Source: Streptomyces sp. R33 (GTDB taxonomy: Bacteria; Actinomycetota; Actinomycetes; Streptomycetales; Streptomycetaceae). Taken from it: a stretch of 64,000 nucleotides of DNA. Within the stretch, counting starts at the first letter, position 1. Every line of letters begins with the position of its first letter. The stretch lies in NCBI RefSeq assembly GCF_041200175.1, contig NZ_CP165727.1, positions 1,674,001-1,738,000 on the forward strand, in the 5' to 3' direction. Made by a program: the position numbers and the translations under genes. The notes below the pieces were generated by a model. It did not search any database. It saw nothing but the letters and a program-made list of their open reading frames with translations, and was not told where the DNA came from. Below, piece by piece: positions 8,655 to 19,196 of this stretch.

Positions 8655-9184
8655 CCCGCCTCATCAGCACCGGCCGTGACACCTTCAACTACCCCGACCG
8701 AGGTGCGACGCGGGGGCGCCCGCTGCCCGCCGGATACCACCACCTGCACCACCGCACCCGGATCGGCCACGGGCAGGCCGTCTTCGAGGCCGCCGGGGCC
8801 GCCGTCACCACCTTCGCAGCCCACCGGGCCTCGGGCATGCTGGTCCGGGCCGAGCACGGCGCCGTGCAGCCCGGGAGCCGGGTGGTGGTCGGGATCGGCT
8901 TCGGACCGCTGCGGATCGACGCCCCGTGCGAGGTGATCTGGACCGCGTACGAACCCCACCGGGCCGGTTTCGCGTACGGGACGCTCGCCGGCCACCCGGA
9001 GTGCGGGGAGGAGTCCTTCATGGTGCACCAGGACCCGGACGGCACGGTGTGGTTCGAGGTCACCGCCTTCAGCCGGCCCGCCGTCTGGTACACCCGGCTC
9101 GCGGACCCCGTGATCCCCTTCCTCCAGCAGTGCTACGCCCGCCGGCTGGGCCGTACCGTGCGCAGGCTGGCCGCCGCGGGCTGA
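8651..9184 (+). CDS. DUF1990-family protein
   Basis: A 177-residue soluble protein of the DUF1990 family, related in fold to START/SRPBCC lipid-binding proteins by my recollection. Typical features are FNYPDRGATRGRPLPAGYHHLHHRTRIGHG near the start, the RVVVGIGFGPLRIDAPCEVIWT strand pair and EESFMVHQDPDGTVWFEVTAFSRPA. The ATG at 8651 overlaps the stop of the YndJ gene. A short histidine-rich patch (GYHHLHHRT) is notable. Biochemical role unknown. Confidence 0.85.
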   Translation: MTRLISTGRDTFNYPDRGATRGRPLPAGYHHLHHRTRIGHGQAVFEAAGAAVTTFAAHRASGMLVRAEHGAVQPGSRVVVGIGFGPLRIDAPCEVIWTAYEPHRAGFAYGTLAGHPECGEESFMVHQDPDGTVWFEVTAFSRPAVWYTRLADPVIPFLQQCYARRLGRTVRRLAAAG

Positions 9185-9204
9185 TCCGCCCGATACTGGA
9201 GGGG

Positions 9205-10644
9205 ATGGACTGGTTCACGGCGCCCGGCTACTGGCTCGGCCGGCTGGTCTTCCAGCGGGCCCTCGCCGGCGTCTACCTCTTCGCCTTCGTCGCGGCCGCC
9301 CTGCAGTTCCGGGCACTGATCGGGGCGCACGGCATGCTGCCCGTGCCGCGCTACGTGCGGTACGTGCCGTTCAAACGCGCCCCGAGCCTGTTCCAACTGC
9401 GCTACTCGGACCGGCTCTTCGCCTGCTGCGCCTGGGCGGGGGCCGCGGTGGCCGCGGCCCTGGCCGCGGGGGCGGGGGACATCGTTCCGCTGGGCGCGGC
9501 CATGGGGATGTGGGCGCTGCTGTGGCTGCTGTACCTGTCGATCGTGAACGTGGGGCAGACCTGGTACTCCTTCGGCTGGGAGTCACTGCTGCTGGAGGTG
9601 GGCTTCCTCGCGGTCTTCCTCGGCAATGCGCAGGTCGGGCCGCCGGTTCTGGTGCTGTGGCTGCTGCGCTGGGTGGTGTTCCGGGTGGAGTTCGGCGCGG
9701 GGCTGATCAAGATGCGCGGGGACGCGTGCTGGCGCAAGCTGACCTGCCTCTACTACCACCACGAGACGCAGCCGATGCCGGGGCCGCTGAGCTGGTTCTT
9801 CCACCACCTGCCGAAGCCGCTGCACCGGGTGGAGTGCGCAGCCAACCACGTGACCCAACTGGTGGTCCCGGTGCTGCTGTTCACTCCGCAGCCGGTGGCC
9901 TCGTACGCCGCCGGGATCATCGTGGCGACGCAGCTGTGGCTGGTGCTGTCGGGCAACTTCGCCTGGCTGAACTGGATCACCATCACGGCGGCCCTGCCGG
10001 CGGTCGACTTCACGGGGCTCGCGGGGCCGCCGCCGGCCGCCGCGTCCCGCCCGGCGCCCGTCTGGTACGCGGTCCTGGTGTGTGCGGTGACCGTGCTGGT
10101 GCTGGTGCTGAGCCGGCATCCGGTGCTCAACATGGTCTCGCGGCGCCAGGTGATGAACCGGTCCTTCGACCCCCTGCACCTGGTCAACACGTACGGGGCC
10201 TTCGGCACGGTCGGCCGGATCCGGGACGAGGTGGTGGTCGAGGGCACCGCGGACCGGGTCCCGCGGGAGGACGGCGCGTGGCGGGAGTACGGGTTCAGGG
10301 GCAAACCGGGTGATCTGCGCCGGATGCCGCGCCAGTTCGCCCCGTACCATCTGCGGCTGGACTGGCTGATGTGGTTCGCGGCGCTCTCTCCCGGCTATGC
10401 GCGGGACTGGTTCGGGCCGTTCGTCGAAAGGCTGCTGGCGGGCGACCGGGACACGCTGCGGCTGATCCGCCACAACCCCTTCCCGGACGCCCCGCCGGTG
10501 TACGTGCGGGCCAGGCTGTACCGCTACCGGTTCACCACCTGGCGGGAGCTGCGCGAGACGGGCGCCTGGTGGCACCGCAGACTGCTGCGCGAATACCTCC
10601 CGCCGACCCGCCTCACCGAAGCGTCCTGGTCAGAGCCCGAGTAG
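9205..10644 (+). CDS. Lipase-maturation-factor-family membrane protein
   Basis: A 479-residue polytopic membrane protein of the LMF family (DUF1222). In vertebrates LMF1 helps fold secreted lipases; bacterial homologues are uncharacterised. It begins MDWFTAPGYWLGRLVFQRALA and has family hallmarks WYSFGWESLLLEVGFLAVFLG, KMRGDACWRKLTCLYYHHETQPMPGPLSWFFHHLP, and a soluble C-terminal domain with YEFRGKPGD-like text (YGFRGKPGDLRRMP), PYHLRLDWLMWFAAL and LIRHNPFPDAPPVYVRARLYRYRFT. The start at 9205 has GGAGG immediately upstream, a short spacing, so initiation may be modest. It follows DUF1990 by 20 bases and probably shares its operon. Confidence 0.9.
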   Translation: MDWFTAPGYWLGRLVFQRALAGVYLFAFVAAALQFRALIGAHGMLPVPRYVRYVPFKRAPSLFQLRYSDRLFACCAWAGAAVAAALAAGAGDIVPLGAAMGMWALLWLLYLSIVNVGQTWYSFGWESLLLEVGFLAVFLGNAQVGPPVLVLWLLRWVVFRVEFGAGLIKMRGDACWRKLTCLYYHHETQPMPGPLSWFFHHLPKPLHRVECAANHVTQLVVPVLLFTPQPVASYAAGIIVATQLWLVLSGNFAWLNWITITAALPAVDFTGLAGPPPAAASRPAPVWYAVLVCAVTVLVLVLSRHPVLNMVSRRQVMNRSFDPLHLVNTYGAFGTVGRIRDEVVVEGTADRVPREDGAWREYGFRGKPGDLRRMPRQFAPYHLRLDWLMWFAALSPGYARDWFGPFVERLLAGDRDTLRLIRHNPFPDAPPVYVRARLYRYRFTTWRELRETGAWWHRRLLREYLPPTRLTEASWSEPE

Positions 10645-10689
10645 CGCCGCCTCGCGTTCGGGGCCGGCGCCACGATCGGGCTCAGCACC

Positions 10690-10720
10690 GCGCCCCCGTC
10701 GCGGTTCGGCTCGGGGGCGC
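10690..10720. terminator. Hairpin terminator between convergent genes
   Basis: A perfect 9-bp stem, GCGCCCCCG at 10690-10698 with CGGGGGCGC at 10712-10720, has a 13-base loop. It lies between the 3' ends of the LMF-like gene and the short leftward peptide gene, so it may serve both. Confidence 0.6.
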
Positions 10721-10753
10721 TGTGCGACGTCCTGGGGACCGGACGTCGTGGGA

Positions 10754-10930
10754 CTAGTCGATGCCGCGCAGGATGTGGGACTCCGCCAGGTCGTCCTCGT
10801 AGCCCGCGAGCCGGATGGGAGCGGACCGGGCCCAGACTTCGAGGCTGCCGAGCTCGTCGGTGTGGGGGCGGACCCGCCCTGCGGGGCGCTCTCCCAGCGT
10901 CTTGTCGGACTTCGTCGTCGTGTCTGTCAC
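10754..10930 (-). CDS. Small 58-residue peptide of unknown function
   Basis: A short gene with a textbook start: AAAGGAG lies seven bases before the GTG at 10930. The product is hydrophilic, has no signal peptide and no Cys, and begins VTDTTTKSDKTLGERP. Its C-terminal half has WARSAPIRLAGYEDDLAESH and ends in RGID. Size, composition and its position divergent from a PhnZ-like oxygenase gene recall ribosomally made peptide precursors or small regulatory proteins, but no core/leader boundary is evident. I do not recognise a family. The alternative of a longer product beginning further upstream (11065) is rejected because its extra residues look non-coding. Confidence 0.6.
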   Translation of the reverse strand: MTDTTTKSDKTLGERPAGRVRPHTDELGSLEVWARSAPIRLAGYEDDLAESHILRGID

Positions 10931-11219
10931 CGCGCACTCCTTTGTGTCGCGTAACCCGGAGCGCGAGCCGCGCGCCGGGCACAAGGGATAAAGGGTTTCC
11001 GGACGCGGTGGCGCCTTGGTGGAGCGTGGCCTGGATGCGGCCGTCTTGTGCCACTCAGAGTACACATATGAGCGCCTCCCTGCTCAATAGACTGGCAAAA
11101 TCCACTCGACGGCTTGATTTCTCCGCGAGTTCAGGAAGTCGTACGCCGGTGTGCCCGTGACGGGTGGTCTGCTCGACCGGAGCAGCAGGACCCGAGTGCG
11201 GGCGGCGGAAGGAGCGGCG

Positions 11220-11801
11220 GTGGCGAGGTCCGGAGTGCCGGAGGTGCCGAGGGTCGACAGCGTCGAGGAGCTGATGGAGCTGCTGCTCGCGTGCCGAGGG
11301 GCGTGGGACACGCCCGACCGCAGCGGAGACCCGGTCGATCTGCACGATCATGGGCTCCAGACTGCTGCACTGCTGCGCCGCTCGCATCCGTTCGACAAGG
11401 AGCTCCAAGTCGCCGGACTCGTCCACGACCTCGGCCATCTGCTCTTCCCCGGAGACGACGCGGGCCACGCCGACCATGCGGCGGAGGCGATCCGTCCGCT
11501 CCTCGGGGAACGGGTGGCCCGGCTGGTGCGGCTGCACGTCCCGGCCAAGCGCTATCTGGCAGCCGTGGAGCCCGGTCGGGCACTGTCCCCGCAGAGCGCG
11601 CTGACGCTGCGCGCGCAGGGCGGGCTGATGGACGAGGCGGAGGTCCGCGCCTTCGCGGCCGACCCCGATGCAGAGGCTGCCGTGACGTTGCGCCAAGCGG
11701 ATGACGCGGGCAAGGTCGTCGGGCTCGACGCGGGCGTGATGGAGGACTGGCGTCCGGTACTCGAGCTGGTGGCGGCCGGGGCGTACGAGCGCACGCCGTG
11801 A
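11220..11801 (+). CDS. PhnZ-like HD-domain oxygenase (mixed-valent di-iron type)
   Basis: A 193-residue protein of the HD superfamily. It has the metal ligands in order: His in DLHDHGLQTA, His-Asp in LVHDLGHLLF, His in HADHAAEAIRP, His in VRLHVPAKRYL, and a late Asp in RQADDAGK. The stretch HVPAKRYL followed by LRAQGGLMDEAEVRAF closely matches PhnZ, the di-iron oxygenase that cleaves 2-amino-1-hydroxyethylphosphonate, and its relatives TmpB and MIOX. No PhnY-type partner or phosphonate gene is present, so the substrate is open. I chose the GTG at 11220 because AAGGAG lies five bases upstream and the resulting length matches PhnZ; a GTG at 11151 would add 23 unusual residues. Divergent from the 58-residue peptide gene and convergent with the SDR gene. 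Confidence 0.85.
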   Translation: MARSGVPEVPRVDSVEELMELLLACRGAWDTPDRSGDPVDLHDHGLQTAALLRRSHPFDKELQVAGLVHDLGHLLFPGDDAGHADHAAEAIRPLLGERVARLVRLHVPAKRYLAAVEPGRALSPQSALTLRAQGGLMDEAEVRAFAADPDAEAAVTLRQADDAGKVVGLDAGVMEDWRPVLELVAAGAYERTP

Positions 11802-11806
11802 AACGA

Positions 11807-11843
11807 CCGTGCCCCGGCCCCCTCGAGAGGGACCGGGGCACGG
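11807..11843. terminator. Strong bidirectional terminator
   Basis: CCGTGCCCCGG at 11807-11817 pairs perfectly with CCGGGGCACGG at 11833-11843, 11 bp with a 15-base loop that can pair further. It sits 5 bases after the oxygenase stop and 10 bases past the end of the convergent SDR gene. Confidence 0.85.
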
Positions 11844-11853
11844 GACGGCCGGC

Positions 11854-13347
11854 CTACCAGTTGGCCGGCGCGTAGTCCTTGAGGAAGACACCGTACAGGT
11901 CCTGGCCGGCCTCGCCGCGGACGACGGGGTCGTAGACCCGGGCCGCACCGTCGACCAGGTCGAGCGGGGCGTGGAAGCCCTCCTCGGCCAGGCGCAGCTT
12001 GTCGAAGTGCGGGCGCTCGTCGGTGATCCAGCCGGTGTCGACCGAGGTCATGAGGATGCGGTCGGTCTCGAACATCTCCTGGCCGCTGGTCCGCGTCACC
12101 ATGTTCATCGCTGCCTTGGCGGCATTGGTGTTCGGGTGCCCCGCGCCCTTGTAACCGCGACTGAACACGCCCTCCATCGCCGACACGTTGACCACGTACG
12201 CCCGCCCGCTGGACGCCTTGCGGGCGGCCTCGGCCATCGACGGCCGCAGCGCGCTGATCAGGATGAACGGCGACGTGTAATTGCACAGCTGGGTCTCGAG
12301 CAGCTCCACCGGGGAGATCTGGTCGATGGTCTGTACCCAGGTGTTGGTCTGGACGACGTCGGGCAGCAGGCCGCCCGCGTCGATGGCGGTGCCGTCGAGG
12401 TGCCGTTCGATGCTGGCGTTGCCCGCGACCAGGGCGAGGTCGGCGACCTTCTGCGCGTCGAGCCCGCTCACGCCGACGGGCAGCGCCGCCAGGCCGTCGA
12501 CCGCACCGGAGTTGAACGCGCCGATGACGTGGTGGGCGGGGAGCTCGCCGGCCGGCAGCGGGGCGCTCTCCCCCTCGACCAGCGCGGCGTACGCGCTGGG
12601 CAGGCGGCGGACGGTCTGCGTCGCGTTGTTGATCAGGATGTCGAGCGGGCCTGCCTCGGCCACCTGGTCGGCGAGCGCCACGGCCTGGCCCGGGTCGCGC
12701 AGGTCGAGTCCGACGACCTCCAGGCGGTGCATCCACTCCGCCGAGTCGTCCATCGCCTTGAAGCGGCGGATGGCGTCCTTGGGGAAGCGGGTGGTGATCG
12801 TCGTGTGGGCGCCGTCGCGCAGCAGCCGCAGCGCGATGTACATGCCGATCTTGGCCCGGCCGCCGGTGAGCAGCGCGCGCTTGCCGGTGAGGTCGGCGCG
12901 GGCCTCGCGCTTGGCGCGGTTCTGGGCGGCGCACTCCTGGCAGAGCTGGTGGTAGAAGTAGTCGACCTCGACGTAGCGCGTCTTGCAGACGTAGCAGGAG
13001 CGCGGGCGCTGGAGTATCCCGGCGATCCGGCCGGCCTCCGTGACCGAGGAGGGCAGGATGCCCTCGGTCTCGTCGTCGATGCGCTCGGCGGAACCCGTCG
13101 CGGTGGCCTCGGTGACGGCCTTGTCGTTGGCGGTCTTGGCGGCGCGGCGCTCCTGGCGGCGGCGCTGCTTGACCGTGCGGTAGATGCCCGCGGTGGCACG
13201 GCGTACGGTGATGGCGTCCGGGTGGTCGACGTCGAGCTGGTCGAGCTCGTCGAGCACGCTGAGGCAGACGGCCATGCGGTCCGGGTCGATGCCCGGCCCG
13301 TAGCCCTGGTCGTCCCCGGTCACGTGGTTGTCTTCGGTCACCGTCAT
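11854..13347 (-). CDS. SDR-family oxidoreductase with N-terminal zinc-binding extension
   Basis: A 497-residue protein. Residues about 165-490 are a short-chain dehydrogenase: cofactor loop TGGRAKIGMYIA, NNAT motif (LDILINNATQ), a VVNVSAMEGVFSRGYKG catalytic strand with Ser, and NTNAAKAAMN in place of YxxxK, so the usual active-site Tyr seems to be replaced or shifted. Residues 1-160 are unusual: a hydrophilic helix rich in Arg (RTVKQRRRQERRAAKTA) followed by CYVCKTRYVEVDYFYHQLCQECA, a C-x2-C...C-x2-C zinc knuckle. The ATG at 13347 is taken as start. It is monocistronic and faces the PhnZ-like gene across a terminator. Confidence 0.8.
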   Translation of the reverse strand: MTVTEDNHVTGDDQGYGPGIDPDRMAVCLSVLDELDQLDVDHPDAITVRRATAGIYRTVKQRRRQERRAAKTANDKAVTEATATGSAERIDDETEGILPSSVTEAGRIAGILQRPRSCYVCKTRYVEVDYFYHQLCQECAAQNRAKREARADLTGKRALLTGGRAKIGMYIALRLLRDGAHTTITTRFPKDAIRRFKAMDDSAEWMHRLEVVGLDLRDPGQAVALADQVAEAGPLDILINNATQTVRRLPSAYAALVEGESAPLPAGELPAHHVIGAFNSGAVDGLAALPVGVSGLDAQKVADLALVAGNASIERHLDGTAIDAGGLLPDVVQTNTWVQTIDQISPVELLETQLCNYTSPFILISALRPSMAEAARKASSGRAYVVNVSAMEGVFSRGYKGAGHPNTNAAKAAMNMVTRTSGQEMFETDRILMTSVDTGWITDERPHFDKLRLAEEGFHAPLDLVDGAARVYDPVVRGEAGQDLYGVFLKDYAPANW

Positions 13348-13507
13348 GGCCGCTGCCGTTCCTTGATCACTCGTCCGCAACCGCCTGCTGCGGAAGTCCC
13401 CAAAACCGCCACTGTACGGATCCGACGCGCCCGGAACCAAACCCGTTCTCCCGCGTCTCACGCACCGCGACCGGGCCGTCACCTTGGGCAGGGCCCGAGG
13501 GGCCGTG

Positions 13508-13523
13508 TACTCCTTCCGGAGTA
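13508..13523. promoter_or_regulatory. Inverted repeat TACTCC-N4-GGAGTA upstream of the DMT gene
   Basis: Two 6-bp arms around TTCC, 72-87 bases before the likely start of the membrane protein gene. It could be an operator. The AGGAGGAGG at 13553-13561 also lies in this leader, too far from the chosen ATG to serve it. Confidence 0.3.
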
Positions 13524-13594
13524 TGCCCGAGGTATGACTGATGACCACCTGTAGGAGGAGGAATACGCAGCTCAGGTCGGGCATTGTGGAATTC

Positions 13595-15739
<2,145 letters not shown>

Positions 15740-15888
15740 TTAACGGCGCGATCAGGGCATGACAAGGGGCGCAACAGGGCTCATGTTCAAGGAAGTTGAC
15801 ATTCTTTCGCATGGCGTGAGATCTCCGGGCATCTCTGCCCATGTAGCGTCGCTTCCACCCGCACATCGAAGCACTCAGGAGCGCACGC

Positions 15889-17331
15889 ATGAGCAGCACG
15901 GCCCAGATCGGCGTCACCGGGCTCGCGGTGATGGGAAGCAACCTCGCCCGGAACTTCGCCCGCAACGGCTACACCGTCGCCGTCCACAACCGCACGGCCG
16001 CGAAGACCACCGCACTGGTGGAGGAGTTCGGGCACGAGGGGAGCTTCGTCGCCGCCGAGTCCGCCAAGGAATTCGTGGACGCGCTGGAGCGGCCGCGCCG
16101 TCTGATCATCATGGTGAAGGCCGGGGATCCGACGGATGCGGTGATCCGCGAGTTCGCCCCGCTGCTGGAGCCGGGCGACATCGTCATCGACGGCGGCAAC
16201 GCGCACTTCGAGGACACCCGGCGGCGCGAGAAGGAACTGCGCGAGCAGGGCATCCACTTCGTGGGTGCGGGCATCTCGGGCGGCGAGGAGGGTGCGCTGC
16301 TCGGCCCGAGCATCATGCCGGGCGGCTCGGCCGAGTCGTACGCGTCCCTCGGTCCGATGCTGGAGAAGATCTCGGCGAAGGCCAAGGACGGTACGCCGTG
16401 CGTCTCGCACGTCGGCCCCGACGGCGCCGGACACTTCGTCAAGATGGTGCACAACGGCATCGAGTACGCCGACATGCAGCTCATCGCCGAGGCCTACCAC
16501 CTGCTGCGCGAGGTCGCCGGCTACTCCCCCGCGAAGATCGCGGAGACCTTCCGGGAGTGGAACCGGGGCCGGCTGGACTCGTACCTGATCGAGATCACGG
16601 CGGAGGTGCTCGCCCACACGGACGCCGAGACCGGGCAGCCGTTCGTCGACGTCGTGGCCGACGCGGCCGAGCAGAAGGGCACCGGCCGCTGGACCGTGCA
16701 GATCGCGCTGGACCTGGGCGTGCCGGTGTCGGGGATCGCCGAGGCGGTCTTCGCCCGTTCGGTCTCGGGCCACGCGGAGCTGCGAACGGCCGCCCGAGGG
16801 CTCGCCGGCCCGGCGGCGGCGCCGCTGTCGGCGGAGGCGGCGGAGGCGTTCGCCGCCCGGGTGGAGCAGGCCCTGTACGCCTCGAAGATCGTCTCGTACA
16901 CCCAGGGCTTCCACCAGATCCTGGCGGGCAGCGAGGAGTACGGCTGGGGCGTGGACCCGGGCGCGGTGGCCTCGCTGTGGCGGGGCGGCTGCATCATCCG
17001 GGCGGCGTTCCTGGACCGGATCCGCACGGCCTACGACGCGCAGCCGGACCTGCCGAGCCTGCTGGCGGACGCGGGCTTCGCCCAGGAGATCGGCGCGGCG
17101 CAGGACGACTGGCGGGAGGTCCTGGCGGCGGCGGTGCGCCACGGCATCCCGGCCCCGGCGTTCGCGGCCTCACTGGCGTACTACGACGCGCTGCGCGCGG
17201 AGCGGCTCCCGGCGGCCCTCACCCAGGGGCAGCGGGACTTCTTCGGGGCGCACACCTACCGGCGCACCGACCGCGAGGGCTCGTTCCACACCCTCTGGAG
17301 CGGCGACCGCTCGGAGGTCCGTACGGCCTAG
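15889..17331 (+). CDS. gnd: 6-phosphogluconate dehydrogenase, decarboxylating
   Basis: A 480-residue enzyme of the oxidative pentose phosphate pathway: 6-phosphogluconate + NADP to ribulose 5-phosphate + CO2 + NADPH. The Rossmann motif GVTGLAVMGSNLARNFARNGY opens the protein, ILSGGEEGA-type substrate motif appears as GAGISGGEEGALLGPSIMPGG, and the catalytic KMVHNGIEYADMQLIAEAY is intact (Lys and Asn-Gly-Ile-Glu). Length matches the long dimeric class, so NADP is the likely cofactor. ATG 15889 has AGGAGC seven bases before it. TTGACA at 15796-15801 is a plausible -35 box. Its end overlaps the convergent proline-rich gene by four bases. Confidence 0.96.
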   Translation: MSSTAQIGVTGLAVMGSNLARNFARNGYTVAVHNRTAAKTTALVEEFGHEGSFVAAESAKEFVDALERPRRLIIMVKAGDPTDAVIREFAPLLEPGDIVIDGGNAHFEDTRRREKELREQGIHFVGAGISGGEEGALLGPSIMPGGSAESYASLGPMLEKISAKAKDGTPCVSHVGPDGAGHFVKMVHNGIEYADMQLIAEAYHLLREVAGYSPAKIAETFREWNRGRLDSYLIEITAEVLAHTDAETGQPFVDVVADAAEQKGTGRWTVQIALDLGVPVSGIAEAVFARSVSGHAELRTAARGLAGPAAAPLSAEAAEAFAARVEQALYASKIVSYTQGFHQILAGSEEYGWGVDPGAVASLWRGGCIIRAAFLDRIRTAYDAQPDLPSLLADAGFAQEIGAAQDDWREVLAAAVRHGIPAPAFAASLAYYDALRAERLPAALTQGQRDFFGAHTYRRTDREGSFHTLWSGDRSEVRTA

Positions 17332-17591
17332 CTCCGCACGGCCGGGCTCAGTACGGCCCTGCCCCGGGCCAGGTGGCCCCGCGCCCGGTCCCGGCTGAGC
17401 GGGCCGGGCTGCGGGACCGGCGCGGGCCCGGGCGGCGGAGGTACCGGATCGGGCTCGGGCACCGGCGCGGGTACGGGCGGCGCCGGCCGCGGGATGGGCT
17501 CGGGGTCGGGGAAGGGATGCGGCTCGGGCGTGGGCGGCACAGGATCCGGCCCGGGGACGGGCGGCTGCGTCTGTTCTTCGTTTCGCACCAT
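17328..17591 (-). CDS. Small proline-rich protein, 87 aa
   Basis: A short product whose first two-thirds are Pro-Xaa repeats (PVPGPDPVPP, PEPIPRPAPP), followed by an Arg-rich tail. No signal peptide. The ATG at 17591 (MVRNEEQTQ) has GGAAGG eight bases upstream, which favours a real gene despite low complexity. Function unknown. It is convergent with gnd. Confidence 0.45.
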   Translation of the reverse strand: MVRNEEQTQPPVPGPDPVPPTPEPHPFPDPEPIPRPAPPVPAPVPEPDPVPPPPGPAPVPQPGPLSRDRARGHLARGRAVLSPAVRS

Positions 17592-17680
17592 ACGCCCCAC
17601 CTTCCCCGGATCCGGCCGCGTACGCCCGGTGGCCTCGTTCCCGGGGGTACGAGGCCACCCGGGCGAGCGCCGCCGTCAGG

Positions 17681-18310
17681 TCACGCGGGCTGCGCGAGGA
17701 GCGCCGCCGCGAGGCCCGGGGCCGGGCTCGAGAGGGTCGGCGTGGGCGTCGTGGTCAGGGCTCCCGCGCCGGCCATCGAGGCCTGGGCCAGGACGATGAC
17801 GTCCGCGTCCGTGACGGCGTCGGCCGCCTCGGCCACGAGGTCGAGGGAGCCGGCGGTGTCCCCGGCCGCGAAGCGGTCCCAGGCCCCGGCGACCAGGTGC
17901 GTACGGACCGACACCGGGCGGCCGGCCCGCTCGGCCTCCTCCGCCACGAGGGCGGCCGTCGGGGCCAGCGTCGACTCCACGGTGGCCAGGACCACGATGC
18001 GCGGGCCCGTCCGGACGGCCTCGGCGGCCATCGGGCGGTCGACGCGGAGCACCGGGACACCCAGCTCGGGGGCCAGGGATTCCGCGACGCCGCCGATGCT
18101 CGAGCAGGTGACGAGGACCGGGCCGTCGGAGCCGGCCAGCAGGGCCCGCAGGTCCGGGGACACCGCGTCCGGGCCCTCCGTACGGGCCCGGTCCAGCAGC
18201 TCCGGCAGCACGAGGTGACGCAGCACGGCGCCGGGGTGGTGCCGGTCCCGCAGGGCGTCGAAGACCGGCACGTGGACCGGTGAGGTGTGCAGCAGCGTCA
18301 GGCTCGTCAC
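17681..18310 (-). CDS. Aspartate/glutamate racemase-family protein
   Basis: A 209-residue cytosolic protein of the Asp/Glu/hydantoin racemase superfamily: VTSLTLLHTSPVHVPVFDAL at the start, the first catalytic Cys in VLVTCSSIGGV, and VLATVESTLAP. The second catalytic Cys is expected late in the protein, but that place reads VIVLAQASMAGAG, with Ala-Ser instead, so true racemase activity is doubtful and a one-cysteine lyase/isomerase is possible. The GTG start at 18310 overlaps the stop of the acetyltransferase gene by GTGA, so it is the last gene of the panD operon. Confidence 0.82.
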   Translation of the reverse strand: MTSLTLLHTSPVHVPVFDALRDRHHPGAVLRHLVLPELLDRARTEGPDAVSPDLRALLAGSDGPVLVTCSSIGGVAESLAPELGVPVLRVDRPMAAEAVRTGPRIVVLATVESTLAPTAALVAEEAERAGRPVSVRTHLVAGAWDRFAAGDTAGSLDLVAEAADAVTDADVIVLAQASMAGAGALTTTPTPTLSSPAPGLAAALLAQPA

Positions 18311-18660
18311 CAGAGGTCGGGGCTCGCGTCGAGCTGCGCCTTCGCCGCCGCGACGACGCCGGCCGGCGCCTCGGGCGCCTGGTCGGGGTGGCGGGCGGCC
18401 CAGCTCGCCGCGTACGGGCACAGCGGAACCACCGGCACCCCCTCGGCGGCGGCGATCCCGTAGAACCCCTTCACCAGGTCCCCGGCGATCCCCCGCCCCT
18501 CGTGCCCCGGCTCGACGATGGTGTGCACCGCCACCAGGGCGTGGGGCGCCGCGTCGAGCACGAAGTACGCGATGAGGCCGACCACCTCCCCGTCCTCGAC
18601 GGCGAGCAGCCGTCCGGCCTTGCGATCGTCCTTGAACTCGATGGCCCCGGTCTGCGACAT
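18307..18660 (-). CDS. GNAT-family N-acetyltransferase
   Basis: A 117-residue single-domain acetyl-CoA-dependent transferase. The acetyl-CoA loop reads VEPGHEGRGIAGDLVKG, the usual R/Q-x2-G-x-G/A shape, and the C-terminal WAARHPD is characteristic of the short YjdJ/GtnA-type GNATs. Substrate unknown. GGGAG lies seven bases before the ATG at 18660. It sits 14 bases after panD and overlaps the racemase-like gene. Confidence 0.85.
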   Translation of the reverse strand: MSQTGAIEFKDDRKAGRLLAVEDGEVVGLIAYFVLDAAPHALVAVHTIVEPGHEGRGIAGDLVKGFYGIAAAEGVPVVPLCPYAASWAARHPDQAPEAPAGVVAAAKAQLDASPDLW

Positions 18661-18674
18661 GGTCCCCGACTCCC

Positions 18675-19094
18675 TCAGACAGCCACCGCGTGGGGGCTGC
18701 GCTCCTGGTCCGTTCCCGGCACCGGGGCGGACGGGTCCGCGCCCAGTTCGATGATGCGGTTGTCCGCGTCGACGTGCACGACGCGGGGCTTCAACACCCG
18801 CGCCTCGGCGTCCTCGACCTGTGCGTAGCTGATCAGGATGACGAGGTCCCCAGGGTGCACGAGGTGCGCGGCGGCGCCGTTGATCCCGATGACCCCGGAA
18901 CCGCGCTCGCCCTCGATGACGTACGTCTCCAGCCGTGCCCCGTTGGTGATGTCCACGATGTGGACGAGCTCCCCGGGCAGCAGATCGGCCGCATCGAGCA
19001 GATCGGCGTCGATGGTCACGGACCCGACGTAGTGCAGGTCGGCCTGGGTGACCGTGGCACGGTGGATCTTGGACTTGAACATGGTACGAAGCAT
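18675..19094 (-). CDS. panD: Aspartate 1-decarboxylase proenzyme
   Basis: A 139-residue proenzyme that makes beta-alanine from L-aspartate for pantothenate and coenzyme A. The self-cleavage site Gly24-Ser25 is exactly in place ([12 protein letters not shown]); Ser25 becomes the pyruvoyl cofactor. Other conserved parts are [36 protein letters not shown] and VILISYAQ. The ATG at 19094 gives the standard [12 protein letters not shown] start. First gene of a three-gene leftward operon with the GNAT and racemase-like genes; its promoter must lie in 19095-19196, next to the IS relic. Confidence 0.95.
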   Translation of the reverse strand: MLRTMFKSKIHRATVTQADLHYVGSVTIDADLLDAADLLPGELVHIVDITNGARLETYVIEGERGSGVIGINGAAAHLVHPGDLVILISYAQVEDAEARVLKPRVVHVDADNRIIELGADPSAPVPGTDQERSPHAVAV

Positions 19095-19196
19095 GCGAAT
19101 ACTCCCGATATGTCTGCTCCCTGCCTGCTTCACGCAGGTCAAGGGCGGTCTCCGGAGCCTACAACGATTCGCATGTTCGGTCAGCTGTCCCCAGGT

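Noticed and set aside
15781..15800. GTTCAA half-site of the YndJ operator near the gnd promoter
   Set aside because: Only one arm (ATGTTCAAGG) is present; the opposite TTGAAC arm is missing, so it is not a comparable palindrome.
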